This document shows positions 17,878-26,066 of a DNA stretch of 38,389 nucleotides, in pieces. Every line of letters starts with the position of its first letter. The stretch's first letter is position 1. A program made the position numbers and the translations under genes. The notes below the pieces were generated by a model. That model was given only the letters and a program-made list of their open reading frames with translations, was not told where the DNA came from and did no database searches. The DNA comes from Owenweeksia hongkongensis DSM 17368. Its GTDB lineage: Bacteria; Bacteroidota; Bacteroidia; Flavobacteriales; Schleiferiaceae. The stretch is from positions 1-38,389 of the forward strand of contig CAMBEZ010000018.1 of the NCBI GenBank assembly GCA_945865885.1, read 5' to 3'.

Positions 17878-19038
17878 TTAATGGTGTTCTTCGTGCATAG
17901 CTGCTCCGATGTACAAAGCAGTTAAAAGGGTGAAAATGTACGCCTGCAATGCGGCGACCAACAATTCAAGTACGGAGATAAACAAGGTCAAGAGAACCGC
18001 TGCAGGGCTCACCCAAACCGTTTCAAAAATGAAGACTAAGGACACAAGGCTCAGCACGATAATGTGGCCGGCCGTAATGTTGGCAAACAATCGAATCATC
18101 AAAGAGAAGGGCTTCGTGAAAATCCCGATGAATTCCACAATGGCCAACAAAGGTTTCACCGCAACGGGCAAGCCTGGCATCCATAAAATGTGTCCCCAGT
18201 AGTGCTTATTTCCATTCACGTTTGTGACGACGAAGGTCACGATGGCCAGCACCATGGTGACGGCAATATTTCCCGTTACGTTCGCGCCGCCGGGGAAGAA
18301 GGGCACTAAGCCTAAAAGGTTGTTGATCCAGATAAAGAAGAACATCGTCAAAAGCATGGGCACAAAGCGCTTGTAGTGCGGCCCAATGTTGTTCTTCGCA
18401 ATGTCGTCGCGGACGAACACCACCAAGGGCTCAACAAAACCAGCCACCCCTTTGGGGGCTGCGTTTGGATTCTTCTTGTAGGAGCGGGCGGCAGGCAAGA
18501 ACAGGAGTAGGATTACCACTGCGCTGAACAAGAGCGCCGCGACGTTTTTCGTGATGGAGATGTCCCAGGGAGTGGCATTGGCTACTTCGTGGGTTTCGTG
18601 ATCCATCTCGGCAAACACGCCGTGGTCGTTCGCTACGTCCGAGGCGTAGTAAATTTTTTCGTGGATGTTGACAAAGCGCTGACCTCCTGCTTCCACGACG
18701 TGGGTGCCTTCTTGGTCATGGTGAAATTCTGACGAGGAAAAAACGACCAAACCCTTTTCTGTGTATAATATCACAGGCAAAGGGATGCTTACGGGGTGGT
18801 CATTCCAATCAAAGATATGCCAGCCGTGGCTATCCGCAATGTGGTGCATGATGACTTCTGCCGGATTGAATGCCTCTTTCTCCTCCGTCGCGTTCGCGGC
18901 GTGCTCGTCGCTGTGTTCCGCTGCGTGGACACGGGCCTCAGCCGCGTGTTCATCCGCCGAATGTGCCTCTTCCGAAGCCAAAACGGCTGGCGACGCCATC
19001 AGGAAAAGACCTAAAAGAAAGCAGTTCAGTTTAATCAT
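17878..19038 (-). CDS. atpB: ATP synthase Fo a subunit with acidic/His-rich N-terminal extension
   Basis: A 386-residue proton-channel subunit. I chose the ATG at 19038 because it starts a signal peptide (MIKLNCFLLGL..., cleavage near residue 21). The mature N-terminus (22-56) is rich in His, Glu, Asp and Ala, and a periplasmic domain runs to about 155. The membrane part (about 165-380) carries the essential arginine R316 in LMIRLFANITAGH, and LELLVAALQAYIFTLLT is the last conserved helix. The long, processed N-terminal region is far larger than in E. coli AtpB; long forms are usual in Bacteroidota. It ends 33 bases before atpE. Confidence 0.96.
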   Translation of the reverse strand: MIKLNCFLLGLFLMASPAVLASEEAHSADEHAAEARVHAAEHSDEHAANATEEKEAFNPAEVIMHHIADSHGWHIFDWNDHPVSIPLPVILYTEKGLVVFSSSEFHHDQEGTHVVEAGGQRFVNIHEKIYYASDVANDHGVFAEMDHETHEVANATPWDISITKNVAALLFSAVVILLLFLPAARSYKKNPNAAPKGVAGFVEPLVVFVRDDIAKNNIGPHYKRFVPMLLTMFFFIWINNLLGLVPFFPGGANVTGNIAVTMVLAIVTFVVTNVNGNKHYWGHILWMPGLPVAVKPLLAIVEFIGIFTKPFSLMIRLFANITAGHIIVLSLVSLVFIFETVWVSPAAVLLTLFISVLELLVAALQAYIFTLLTALYIGAAMHEEHH

Positions 19039-19059
19039 GGGGGCTTGCAAAATGCGCGG

Positions 19060-19067
19060 CAAAATTA
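19060..19067 (-). promoter_or_regulatory. Internal -7 box before atpB
   Basis: The minus strand reads TAATTTTG, a full match to TAnnTTTG, 21 bases before the atpB ATG, in the 49-bp gap after the small membrane-protein gene. It may give the ATP synthase genes transcription independent of sprE and bactofilin. Confidence 0.5.
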
Positions 19068-19087
19068 CGCACAAAACGGGAGATTTC

Positions 19088-19438
19088 CTACCGGCTTCTC
19101 AGCAACCGTGCCAAGACCACCGTTTCCACGACAATTTGCGCCACAAAGAGCCCCACAAACACCAGGGCGTCCGTGCGGTAACCCTCCGGTTTGCGCAAGG
19201 CAAGCGGCAGCACAACAACGCCCAAACCCAGCAGCATACGCACCACAGAAAGTGCCATATACAACACTCCTGCCTTGTCTGGGTTGCGTGCCCAAAAGCG
19301 CTGGATCACCCAAACCAAGCCAACCCCCATGACCATTAAATAAATATCTCCCAATCCATAATACGTGTTGCCCATGCCGGTGGACACCAAATAATGAAGG
19401 ACCGCCGTGAGCGGATAGAGGGCATACAAATACTTCAT
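19088..19438 (-). CDS. Small multi-span membrane protein of the atp cluster
   Basis: A 116-residue hydrophobic protein with about four membrane segments (roughly 5-20, 30-48, 58-80 and 92-112) and no charged catalytic motif. Its position between AtpZ/AtpI and atpB matches the gene usually annotated DUF6168 in flavobacterial ATP synthase clusters; I assign it by position and topology. Its ATG overlaps the TGA of the AtpZ/AtpI gene (19435-19438), so the two are coupled. It may help assemble the a subunit or c ring, by analogy with AtpI, but its function is not known. Confidence 0.65.
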   Translation of the reverse strand: MKYLYALYPLTAVLHYLVSTGMGNTYYGLGDIYLMVMGVGLVWVIQRFWARNPDKAGVLYMALSVVRMLLGLGVVVLPLALRKPEGYRTDALVFVGLFVAQIVVETVVLARLLRSR

Positions 19439-19623
19439 TTTGTGGCTTGTGCTTCACGAATGATCCAGACCATTGCCAATACTACCCCCAGCAGTGTGAG
19501 GCCTACCGTTCCCCAAGGAGCCCATCCCCAATGGGCATCAGTCCACGTTCCCAAAAAAGCAAACAGGGCAATGATGGCGCCCATTTGAAAGCCCGCCCCC
19601 ATGAAGCGCAGGAATGGGTTCAT
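19435..19623 (-). CDS. AtpZ/AtpI family protein
   Basis: A 62-residue protein with two membrane helices (about 8-25 and 35-55) joined by a short loop (TDAHWGWAPWG), the size and shape of AtpZ/AtpI proteins. These assist c-ring assembly or carry divalent cations beside the ATP synthase. It is coupled on both sides by ATGA overlaps: with bactofilin upstream (19620-19623) and with the next small membrane protein (19435-19438). Confidence 0.8.
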   Translation of the reverse strand: MNPFLRFMGAGFQMGAIIALFAFLGTWTDAHWGWAPWGTVGLTLLGVVLAMVWIIREAQATK

Positions 19624-20039
19624 ACGGCTTTTTTGTCAGCGTTTGCGGCAGAGACTGCTGCTTCGGAATCGCTTAACGTGCGCACAACGGTGGTCATGGC
19701 ACACTGTCCGGCAAACTCCGCGCCGGGCTCCACCGCCAATTTGCCGGTAACCACGTCCGCGTGCACCTTACATGTTGCTTGAAGCAACAACAATCCCTTG
19801 ACGTGCAACTTTCCTTTGAACGAACCGCCAACGGTCGCCTCCGCGCAATGCACTTCGCCCTCCACCCAGCCTTTGTCCCCAACGACCAGCTTTCCGGCAA
19901 GTTTTAAATTGCCTTTGATCCGACCGTCCACACGGAAGTCACCCGTGGATTGAATATCTCCCACGATATCTGTGCCGGCCAAAATCCGGTTGCTGATTTG
20001 CGGATTGTCGGACTGGGGTTTGGAGTTCATCAAAGACAT
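19620..20039 (-). CDS. Bactofilin (polymer-forming cytoskeletal protein)
   Basis: A 139-residue bactofilin that polymerises without nucleotide and scaffolds cell-envelope machinery. The ATG at 20039 is chosen because a flexible N-terminal tail (about 1-20) should precede the beta-helix; longer in-frame sequence overlaps sprE. The core (about 18-110) shows the repeated GxxxxG/V-rich turns of a right-handed beta-helix: TDIVGDIQSTGDFRVDGRIKG, with later turns LVVGDKGWVEGEV and ATVGGSFKGKLHVKG. Its TGA overlaps the next ATG. Placement between sprE and the ATP synthase genes is typical of flavobacteria, as I recall. Confidence 0.92.
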   Translation of the reverse strand: MSLMNSKPQSDNPQISNRILAGTDIVGDIQSTGDFRVDGRIKGNLKLAGKLVVGDKGWVEGEVHCAEATVGGSFKGKLHVKGLLLLQATCKVHADVVTGKLAVEPGAEFAGQCAMTTVVRTLSDSEAAVSAANADKKAV

Positions 20040-20049
20040 GTGAAAAAAA

Positions 20050-22251
20050 TTAGTTGGGCGCGGACTCGCCGAGCGCGGTGAGAAAATTTTGAGCCTGAGT
20101 GGCTTCCGGTGAATTGGGGTGGCTGGAAACAACTTTTTTGAGCGCGGAAATATACGCTTTTTCTCCCTGTAACTTTCCCACGCACAAGGCATTGAGCAGT
20201 GCTGGCTTGGCTCCCATGGAAGCGGCTTGGGGCAAAATTTGGAGGGCCTCTTGGGGCTTGCCTTGGGCAAAGGCCGCCAAAGCGCGCTCGTAGGCAGCTA
20301 CAACCGGGTTTACGGGTTCTTCTTCCGTAGTGTTTTCGCCGCGTGCTTTGCGGGATAAAGGATGGTCCGGAAATAGCTGCAACAACGTTTTTAATGCGTC
20401 GTCGGCCCGCAACTGTTGTTTGTTTTGGGCATACATCCGGCTCAAAGCAAACCACACCAGGGGTTCTTCCGGATACTTCTTGGAGCCGTAGGTTTTGATC
20501 CAGTCGTTGTACACCGTCTGTGCTTCTTCTAAATCGCCCACTTCGTCCCGATAAATGGCCCCAAGTCGGACGCGGCTTTTGCGCAGCTGAGAACGAACCG
20601 AATCACGAGCGCTTTCGGACATGGGTACTTGGGCGATGTACGCTTCGGCATTGTAGCGTTGTTCGCCCGACGGTTCCGACGATTTTAGGCCGTCGGATTC
20701 CTCTTCGCTTTTGTCCGATGCAGAGCCGTCTGCAAAACCGGACGCGGCAGACTTCCATTTCCAGTTGTCCGCGTCGGGCCGGTCGCCCCACCTCCGGGTA
20801 AAGTTGGCAACCGACGAGGCGCGAATTTGGGGGTTGTAAAAAAGCCATGCATTTCCGCCACTTCCCGCCGAGGGGCCGGCATCGGCTAATAAGGCGCCTC
20901 GCTCCGCATTCATGCGGGCAATTTCGTCCGCGCGGCGATCTGCTTCTTGTTTTTTCGCGTCTGCCAAACGCAACTGCCCTACGAACTGGGTAAAATACCG
21001 CTGCAATTCGCTGGGATTCATCTCCGAAAGGCTTAGTAAACTGTCTTGCAGCGAAGCGTAATTCAATTCCGCCACCAGTCTGTTGAGGGCAGACCGTCGC
21101 TTGGCCCAATCGGACTTCAATCGGTGTCCCTCCGGCAAGAGCTGAACCGCAGAGTCTACGTCCAGCTGCGCTTTGGGATACAAGCGGTCTTCAAAAAACA
21201 ACTGTCCACGAGCGGCGTGCCCCAAGCCCTTTTGCTCGGGCTGGGCGGTGCTCAAGGAAATACTCTCCCCAAGTGCTTCGTAGGCCAATGCGCGCTTTCC
21301 GGCCTGCAAGTAAATCTGAGCAATGGCGTAGTACACCTGGCCTCTGTACTGCGCGTTCTTGCTCTCTTTGGCCAACTTCTTCAAGGTGGCAATTCGCTTG
21401 GCCTCAGACTGGCCGCTGGACTGCAAAAGCGCGGCGCGCAGGGTGGATTCTACCACCAAGCTGTATTCCAAAGGTGTCCCGCGCGCACAACGTCGATACG
21501 CCTGTGCCGCCAGTTCCGTATCGTCCATCTTTTGGGCAATTTGACCCGCCAAAAAGTACCACCGAGCAGCGGTGGGGCCGGAAACATCGGGGGCCGCTTT
21601 GAACAAGGCGTCTGCGGCCTCGTCGTACCGCTTTTCTTTGAGGTGAACGATGGCCCAAACGGCCTGCACGTGCGGTTTTAATGCGCGGACCAACTCCGGG
21701 TCGCGCTCCAATTCTTCCAAGAGATTGGCCGCCGCAAAGGCATTTCCCTGTTCCGCATACAGCCGAGCGGTGGCCCACTTGGCCTTTTGGGCTGCTGGGG
21801 TTTTGGGTGCATTCCGCAGCACTTGGCCGTAGGCCTCCATCGCTTTGTAGGGCTGTCCGGAAGCGCCGTACGCGTCGCCCATCAAGAGGTAGGCATCAAA
21901 AACGGCCTGATTCTTCTGGCGGCCGCCCACCATCATGCTGTGTTCCTGAATCGCTTTTCCGGCTTTTTCTACGGCCCGTCGCGCCGCAGGTTCATTGCCT
22001 TGCTGCGCCGCTTTGCTTCTTCCTGAATAAACCGGCAGGAAATCATCCACCGCGTCTTTGTGGTTCTTTTCTGCCTGCCGCTGTGCTTCCAGCAACGCTT
22101 CGCGCCCGTTGAACAAAACGTTAAACTGAGCTGTAGCGCGGTGGTAAAAGCGGTTGGGTGCCTTGTCAACCGACCGGCTGCAGGCGCCCACCATCAGGGC
22201 CAGGGCCAACAGGCCCACAGGAATCCATTTCACGACAGAGGAGTAACGCAC
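20050..22251 (-). CDS. sprE: SprE/PorW-type type IX secretion lipoprotein
   Basis: A 733-residue TPR lipoprotein. The signal ends in the lipobox MVGAC with Cys24. The segment NRFYHRATAQFNVLFNGREAL (split here as NRFYHRAT and FNVLFNG) is characteristic of SprE. TPR units fill about 115-430, a charged linker follows, and the family hallmark WLFYNP with NFTRRWGDRPDADNW is at 469-499. Further TPR-like helices run to the end. SprE is required for gliding and for secretion by the type IX system in Flavobacterium johnsoniae; its Porphyromonas homologue is PorW. The GTG at 22251 is the start. It heads the minus-strand run and is divergent from the LytM-like gene. No other T9SS gene is in the window. 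Confidence 0.88.
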   Translation of the reverse strand: MRYSSVVKWIPVGLLALALMVGACSRSVDKAPNRFYHRATAQFNVLFNGREALLEAQRQAEKNHKDAVDDFLPVYSGRSKAAQQGNEPAARRAVEKAGKAIQEHSMMVGGRQKNQAVFDAYLLMGDAYGASGQPYKAMEAYGQVLRNAPKTPAAQKAKWATARLYAEQGNAFAAANLLEELERDPELVRALKPHVQAVWAIVHLKEKRYDEAADALFKAAPDVSGPTAARWYFLAGQIAQKMDDTELAAQAYRRCARGTPLEYSLVVESTLRAALLQSSGQSEAKRIATLKKLAKESKNAQYRGQVYYAIAQIYLQAGKRALAYEALGESISLSTAQPEQKGLGHAARGQLFFEDRLYPKAQLDVDSAVQLLPEGHRLKSDWAKRRSALNRLVAELNYASLQDSLLSLSEMNPSELQRYFTQFVGQLRLADAKKQEADRRADEIARMNAERGALLADAGPSAGSGGNAWLFYNPQIRASSVANFTRRWGDRPDADNWKWKSAASGFADGSASDKSEEESDGLKSSEPSGEQRYNAEAYIAQVPMSESARDSVRSQLRKSRVRLGAIYRDEVGDLEEAQTVYNDWIKTYGSKKYPEEPLVWFALSRMYAQNKQQLRADDALKTLLQLFPDHPLSRKARGENTTEEEPVNPVVAAYERALAAFAQGKPQEALQILPQAASMGAKPALLNALCVGKLQGEKAYISALKKVVSSHPNSPEATQAQNFLTALGESAPN

Positions 22252-22258
22252 AAGACTG

Positions 22259-22266
22259 CAAAGTTA
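22259..22266 (-). promoter_or_regulatory. -7 box of sprE
   Basis: The minus strand reads TAACTTTG, a full TAnnTTTG match, seven bases before the sprE GTG. The 52-bp gap also contains the opposite promoter at 22292-22299, so the two polymerase sites overlap. A small GCCCC-TGT-GGGGA palindrome lies between the two boxes. Confidence 0.6.
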
Positions 22267-22291
22267 TTTTAAATGCCCCTGTGGGGATGTC

Positions 22292-22299
22292 TATATTTG
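22292..22299 (+). promoter_or_regulatory. -7 box of LytM-like gene (leaderless type)
   Basis: TATATTTG matches TAnnTTTG fully and is followed by TTCT and the GTG at 22304, a four-base spacing that predicts a leaderless mRNA. Confidence 0.62.
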
Positions 22300-22303
22300 T
22301 TCT

Positions 22304-23146
22304 GTGGCAAAAAAGCGTTGGAAACAGATTCAAAAAGAGCTGCTTCACAAGTACCGCGTGGTCTTGGTGGACACGCAAACCTTTGCCGAACGTTTTTCGT
22401 TTACGCTTTCCGGATTCAACGTTTTTCTGGCAGCCGGCACTACGGTGGTGGTTTTGGTGGGGATGACGCTGTTTCTGATTGCCTATACCCCCCTGCGCGA
22501 ATACATTCCAGGCTATGCGTCCACCAAGCTTCGGCGGGAAGCGTTGCACCTTTCCACCCAAGTAGACTCACTGGAATCAGTAGTCAACTACCACGAAAAA
22601 CAGTGGAGTGCGATTCGACGGCTGCTCACCAACGAGCCCTTGCCAGACAGTGTGGTTTCGGAGGCTCCGTCGGCCCAAGCGGACCCCAACAAACTGAAAC
22701 CAACGGCTTCCGAACAAAAATTTCGCGAACAACAAGAAGTGCAGGATCAATACCGTTTGACTCGGCGTCCCAACGTTCAGGCAAGAGCCAGTTTGATTCC
22801 TCCCGTTGCGGGAACGCTGGTGGAAAAATACGCGCCTGCCCGCGGACACCTTGGCGTGGGATGGTCCGTTTCCTCAGGAACCACCATCAAATGCGCGCTG
22901 GACGGAACCGTTGTACAGGCGGATTGGAGTCCCGATTTGGGCCATTTCTTGTGGGTTCAACACGCCAACAACACCCTTACTTTTTACAGTCAAAATGCGC
23001 AAGTGTTGAAAAAACGGGGCGCGCGCGTTCGGGCCGGTGAAGCATTGGCCATCAGTGGAAAAGGACTCAGAAACGCCTCCGCGGCGGTGCACTTTGAGCT
23101 TTGGATGAACGGTCAACCCGTCAACCCTCTGGTGTACCTCCCCTAA
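22304..23146 (+). CDS. Membrane-anchored M23/LytM-fold protein, zinc site degenerate
   Basis: A 280-residue protein with a basic N-terminus (MAKKRWKQIQK), one transmembrane helix (about 38-61), a periplasmic coiled segment (about 70-150) and a C-terminal LytM domain (about 165-280). The zinc ligands are largely lost: the HxxxD motif is HLGVG (H182 kept, Asp replaced by G186), and HxH is AVH with only H263. It is probably not an active endopeptidase and may regulate or bind murein enzymes. The GTG at 22304 gives the usual MAKK start. It is followed by the GH3-type gene after 18 bases and may form an operon with it. Confidence 0.82.
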   Translation: MAKKRWKQIQKELLHKYRVVLVDTQTFAERFSFTLSGFNVFLAAGTTVVVLVGMTLFLIAYTPLREYIPGYASTKLRREALHLSTQVDSLESVVNYHEKQWSAIRRLLTNEPLPDSVVSEAPSAQADPNKLKPTASEQKFREQQEVQDQYRLTRRPNVQARASLIPPVAGTLVEKYAPARGHLGVGWSVSSGTTIKCALDGTVVQADWSPDLGHFLWVQHANNTLTFYSQNAQVLKKRGARVRAGEALAISGKGLRNASAAVHFELWMNGQPVNPLVYLP

Positions 23147-23164
23147 ACGATCAACTGGAAAACG

Positions 23165-24664
23165 ATGACCGCAAAAGAATGGGCCGCAAAAGCCTTTGCC
23201 GCGTGGATGCACCGCAAAAACCAAGCGTGGATTCAACATCCACTGGAGGCGCAGGAGAAGGTTCGGAAAAACTTGGTGGCGTCGGCCAAAAACACCGCAT
23301 TTGGAAGGGACCACGGTTTTGAAGCCATCCGCTCCGTGCGCGACTTTCAAAACGCCATTCCCGTGGTGGACTACGAAGGAATCCGCGGGTACGTAGAGCG
23401 CGTTGTTGCCGGCGAACCGGACGTTTTGTGGCCCGGCAAGCCCCTGTACTTTGCCAAAACATCCGGCACCACCAGCGGAACCAAGTACATCCCCTTGACC
23501 AAGGAATCCATGCCGTGCCACATCAACGCGGCCCGGGACATGCTGTTGGCGTACATCCACCGCAGCGGGGACGCCTCCTTGGTGAATGGAAAATTGATGT
23601 TTTTGCAGGGAAGTCCAGTGATGACCGAGAAAAACGGCATTCAGGTGGGCCGTCTCAGCGGCATTTCCGCACACTACGTTCCGTCCTACCTGCAAAAGAA
23701 CCGGCTCCCCAGTTGGGAAACCAACTGCATTGAAGATTGGGAAACCAAGGTGGACAAAATTTGCGAGGAGACCTTGGGTCAAGACCTGCGCGCTTTGGGC
23801 GGAATTCCGCCTTGGGTGCAGATGTATTTTGAGCGCTTGCTGGAAAAATCCGGCACGACGGACATCCGTTCCTTGTTTCCCAATTTCAAGCTATACATTG
23901 CCGGCGGGGTGGCCTTTGAGCCCTACCGATCGCGCTTTGAGCAGCTTTTTGGCGGGCCCATCACCCGCATCGATCCCTATCCGGCGTCGGAAGGTTTTAT
24001 TGCCTACCAAGATCGGTACGACAAAGAGGGCCTGCTGCTGCTGGTGAACAACGGTATGTACTTCGAATTCATTCCGGCCGACCGGTACTTTGACCCCAAT
24101 CCACCGCGCCTCACCTTGGCCGAAGTGGAGCTGGGCGTGCACTACGCACTCGTCTTGCACACCAATGCCGGCCTGTGGGGTTACTCCATTGGCGACACCG
24201 TAGAATTTACCGAACTTCATCCGTTCCGCATCCGGGTTACGGGCCGCATCAAGCACTTCATCAGTGCCTTTGGCGAACACGTCATTGGCAGCGAAGTAGA
24301 GGCCGCTCTCCAAGCGGCCGTTGCCGAACAGCCTTGTGTGGTTCGGGAATTCACGGTGGCCCCGCAGGTAGCTCCCGCAGACGGTGGATTGCCCCACCAC
24401 GATTGGTTTGTGGCCTTTGATCAAGCGCCCCGTGATTTTACCGCCTTCTGCGCCGCACTGGACGCCGGACTGCGGTCCAAAAACACCTACTACAACGACC
24501 TCGTGGCGGGCTCCATCCTGCGGCCGGCCGTAGTGCAACAGGTTCCCCTGGACGCCTTCAACGCCTACATGAAGTCCATCGGAAAGTTGGGGGGACAAAA
24601 CAAATTGCCCCGACTGGCCAACGACCGCAAAATTGCGGATTGGCTGGTGGAAAACGCCCGTTGA
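23165..24664 (+). CDS. GH3 family acyl-adenylate ligase-like protein
   Basis: A 499-residue protein of the GH3 auxin-responsive-promoter family, named for plant enzymes that adenylate acyl acids and join them to amino acids. The ATP-binding motif TSGTTSGTKYIPLT is at 99-112. Later motifs are YPASEG in the adenylate pocket, the YSIGDTVEF stretch, and VTGRIKHFISAFGEHV before the mobile C-terminal domain. All nucleotide-handling motifs are present, so it should be an active adenylating enzyme. Bacteroidota often carry a GH3-like gene, but the natural acid and acceptor are not known. It is convergent with rnhA, only 15 bases apart. Confidence 0.9.
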   Translation: MTAKEWAAKAFAAWMHRKNQAWIQHPLEAQEKVRKNLVASAKNTAFGRDHGFEAIRSVRDFQNAIPVVDYEGIRGYVERVVAGEPDVLWPGKPLYFAKTSGTTSGTKYIPLTKESMPCHINAARDMLLAYIHRSGDASLVNGKLMFLQGSPVMTEKNGIQVGRLSGISAHYVPSYLQKNRLPSWETNCIEDWETKVDKICEETLGQDLRALGGIPPWVQMYFERLLEKSGTTDIRSLFPNFKLYIAGGVAFEPYRSRFEQLFGGPITRIDPYPASEGFIAYQDRYDKEGLLLLVNNGMYFEFIPADRYFDPNPPRLTLAEVELGVHYALVLHTNAGLWGYSIGDTVEFTELHPFRIRVTGRIKHFISAFGEHVIGSEVEAALQAAVAEQPCVVREFTVAPQVAPADGGLPHHDWFVAFDQAPRDFTAFCAALDAGLRSKNTYYNDLVAGSILRPAVVQQVPLDAFNAYMKSIGKLGGQNKLPRLANDRKIADWLVENAR

Positions 24665-24679
24665 GGATTTAGAAACGGC

Positions 24680-25126
24680 TTACTCCATGCCAGCGTCCAC
24701 CCGATGCGGTCCTTTCAGTGCCGCTTGCGTGGCCAAAACGTCGCACCGATTGTTCAGCACGTGGGTAGCGTGGCCTTTGACCCATTGAAAGCGAACCGAA
24801 TGCTGTTTGGCTGCCCGCAAATAACGCTGCCACAAGTCGGGATTTTTAACCCCCTTAAAGTCTTTACGCACCCAGCCGTCGATCCAGTGTTTTTCAACCG
24901 AGTCCACCACGTACTTGGAGTCGCTGACCACCAGCACTTGGCAGGGCCGGGTGAGGGTTTCCAGGCCCACAATGACGGCCATCAATTCCATTCGGTTGTT
25001 GGTGGTGCGCAAAAAACCCTCTGCTAGTTCTTTTTGGACGTCTCCGTACTTCAAAACGACCCCGTAGCCTCCGGGGCCGGGGTTTCCCCGGGAGGAACCG
25101 TCGGTGTAAACCTCTACGTAGCTCAT
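24680..25126 (-). CDS. rnhA: Ribonuclease HI
   Basis: A 148-residue endonuclease that cuts RNA in RNA-DNA hybrids. The active-site carboxylates are D9 (YTDGSSRGNPG), E47 (NNRMELMA), D69 (VSDSKYV) and D129 (NNRCDVLA), with the flexible-loop His at H119 (VKGHATH). Length equals the E. coli enzyme closely. Its ATG overlaps the purN stop codon by ATGA (25123-25126), so it is translationally coupled to purN. Confidence 0.97.
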   Translation of the reverse strand: MSYVEVYTDGSSRGNPGPGGYGVVLKYGDVQKELAEGFLRTTNNRMELMAVIVGLETLTRPCQVLVVSDSKYVVDSVEKHWIDGWVRKDFKGVKNPDLWQRYLRAAKQHSVRFQWVKGHATHVLNNRCDVLATQAALKGPHRVDAGME

Positions 25127-25710
25127 GCGCCCAGGAAGCGAGCACGAAGCAAACGCTCCAATTCAACCGGCACGTGTTCTAGCTCCAAGGCGTGGATTTT
25201 CTTCGCCACCAATTCCGGAGTATCGGACGGGAGCACCGCTGCGCGAGCCTGAAAACAGAGGGGGCCTTCGTCGTACCGCTCGGTTACTTCGTGGAGGGTA
25301 ATTCCGGTTTCCACAGCGCCCGCAGCGACTACCGCTCTGTGTACGTGCATGCCGTACATGCCGACTCCGCCAAACTTCGGGAGAAGGCTGGGGTGCAAAT
25401 TCCAAATTTTACCGGAAAAGTGCGCAATCCAAGCAAGGGGCAGCGGTTTCAAAAAACCGGCTAAAAAGACCGCTTGAACGCCCGCGGCATGAAACTTGGC
25501 GAGCAAATCCGCAAATCCTTCTGGAGTTGCCTCAAACACTGCGCACGGAACACGGTCTTGGGCCGCACGCGCTACAACGCCCGCTGACGCCCGATTGGAG
25601 GCAACCAAAGCCACCGAAATCGCATCCGAAGAAGAAAAATAGTTCCAGAGCCTTTGGGCGTTGCTGCCCGATCCAGAGGCCAAAATTCCGAGCTTTATCA
25701 AGGGTTTCAC
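25123..25710 (-). CDS. purN: Phosphoribosylglycinamide formyltransferase
   Basis: A 195-residue enzyme of purine synthesis that formylates GAR using 10-formyl-THF. The phosphate loop ASGSGSNAQ is at 11-19. The catalytic triad is N104 and H106 in WNLHPSLLP and D147 in ERYDEGP. KFGGVGMYGMHVHRAV is the conserved substrate loop. GTG at 25710 is the start. It is divergent from acpP and has its own -7 box 16 bases upstream, leading into rnhA. Confidence 0.96.
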   Translation of the reverse strand: MKPLIKLGILASGSGSNAQRLWNYFSSSDAISVALVASNRASAGVVARAAQDRVPCAVFEATPEGFADLLAKFHAAGVQAVFLAGFLKPLPLAWIAHFSGKIWNLHPSLLPKFGGVGMYGMHVHRAVVAAGAVETGITLHEVTERYDEGPLCFQARAAVLPSDTPELVAKKIHALELEHVPVELERLLRARFLGA

Positions 25711-25726
25711 ACTGTTTAGACGCTTT

Positions 25727-25734
25727 CAAAGATA
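25727..25734 (-). promoter_or_regulatory. -7 box of purN-rnhA
   Basis: The minus strand reads TATCTTTG, a full TAnnTTTG match, 16 bases before the purN GTG, giving a leader of roughly 10 bases. No clear -33 TTG was found. Confidence 0.5.
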
Positions 25735-25754
25735 CACTTTGTTTGCGGGACCGG

Positions 25755-25786
25755 TTTGTGCGTGTGGGCTAGATTTCTTTCCTTTG
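25755..25786 (+). promoter_or_regulatory. acpP promoter (-33 TTTG, -7 TTCCTTTG)
   Basis: TTTG at 25755-25758 is followed after 20 bases by TTCCTTTG at 25779-25786, the spacing expected for the Bacteroidota housekeeping sigma factor; only the second base of the -7 box departs from consensus. The leader before the acpP ATG is about 25 bases and A/T-rich, as expected for a strongly expressed gene. Confidence 0.62.
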
Positions 25787-25815
25787 TGGCACTAATTTTT
25801 AAAAAACTGGAAAGC

Positions 25816-26049
25816 ATGTCCGACATTGCATCCCGTGTGAAAGCCATTATCGTAGATAAGCTGGGCGTAACCGAAGCAGAAGTAACCAACGAAGCATCCT
25901 TCACCCAAGACCTGGGCGCAGACTCTTTGGATACCGTAGAATTGATTATGGAATTCGAAAAAGAATTCGACATCCAAATCCCAGACGACCAAGCCGAAAA
26001 CATCGCAACTGTTGGCGACGCGGTTTCGTTCATCGAGAACAACAAGTAA
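25816..26049 (+). CDS. acpP: Acyl carrier protein
   Basis: A 77-residue acidic carrier of fatty-acid synthesis. The phosphopantetheine attaches to S37 in the [10 protein letters not shown] motif. The ATG at 25816 is chosen over an in-frame upstream codon (25756) because [12 protein letters not shown] is the family's N-terminus and the promoter lies between them. It is followed 17 bases later by fabF, the usual pair. Confidence 0.98.
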   Translation: MSDIASRVKAIIVDKLGVTEAEVTNEASFTQDLGADSLDTVELIMEFEKEFDIQIPDDQAENIATVGDAVSFIENNK

Positions 26050-26066
26050 TTGAATTTTAAGCGTTT

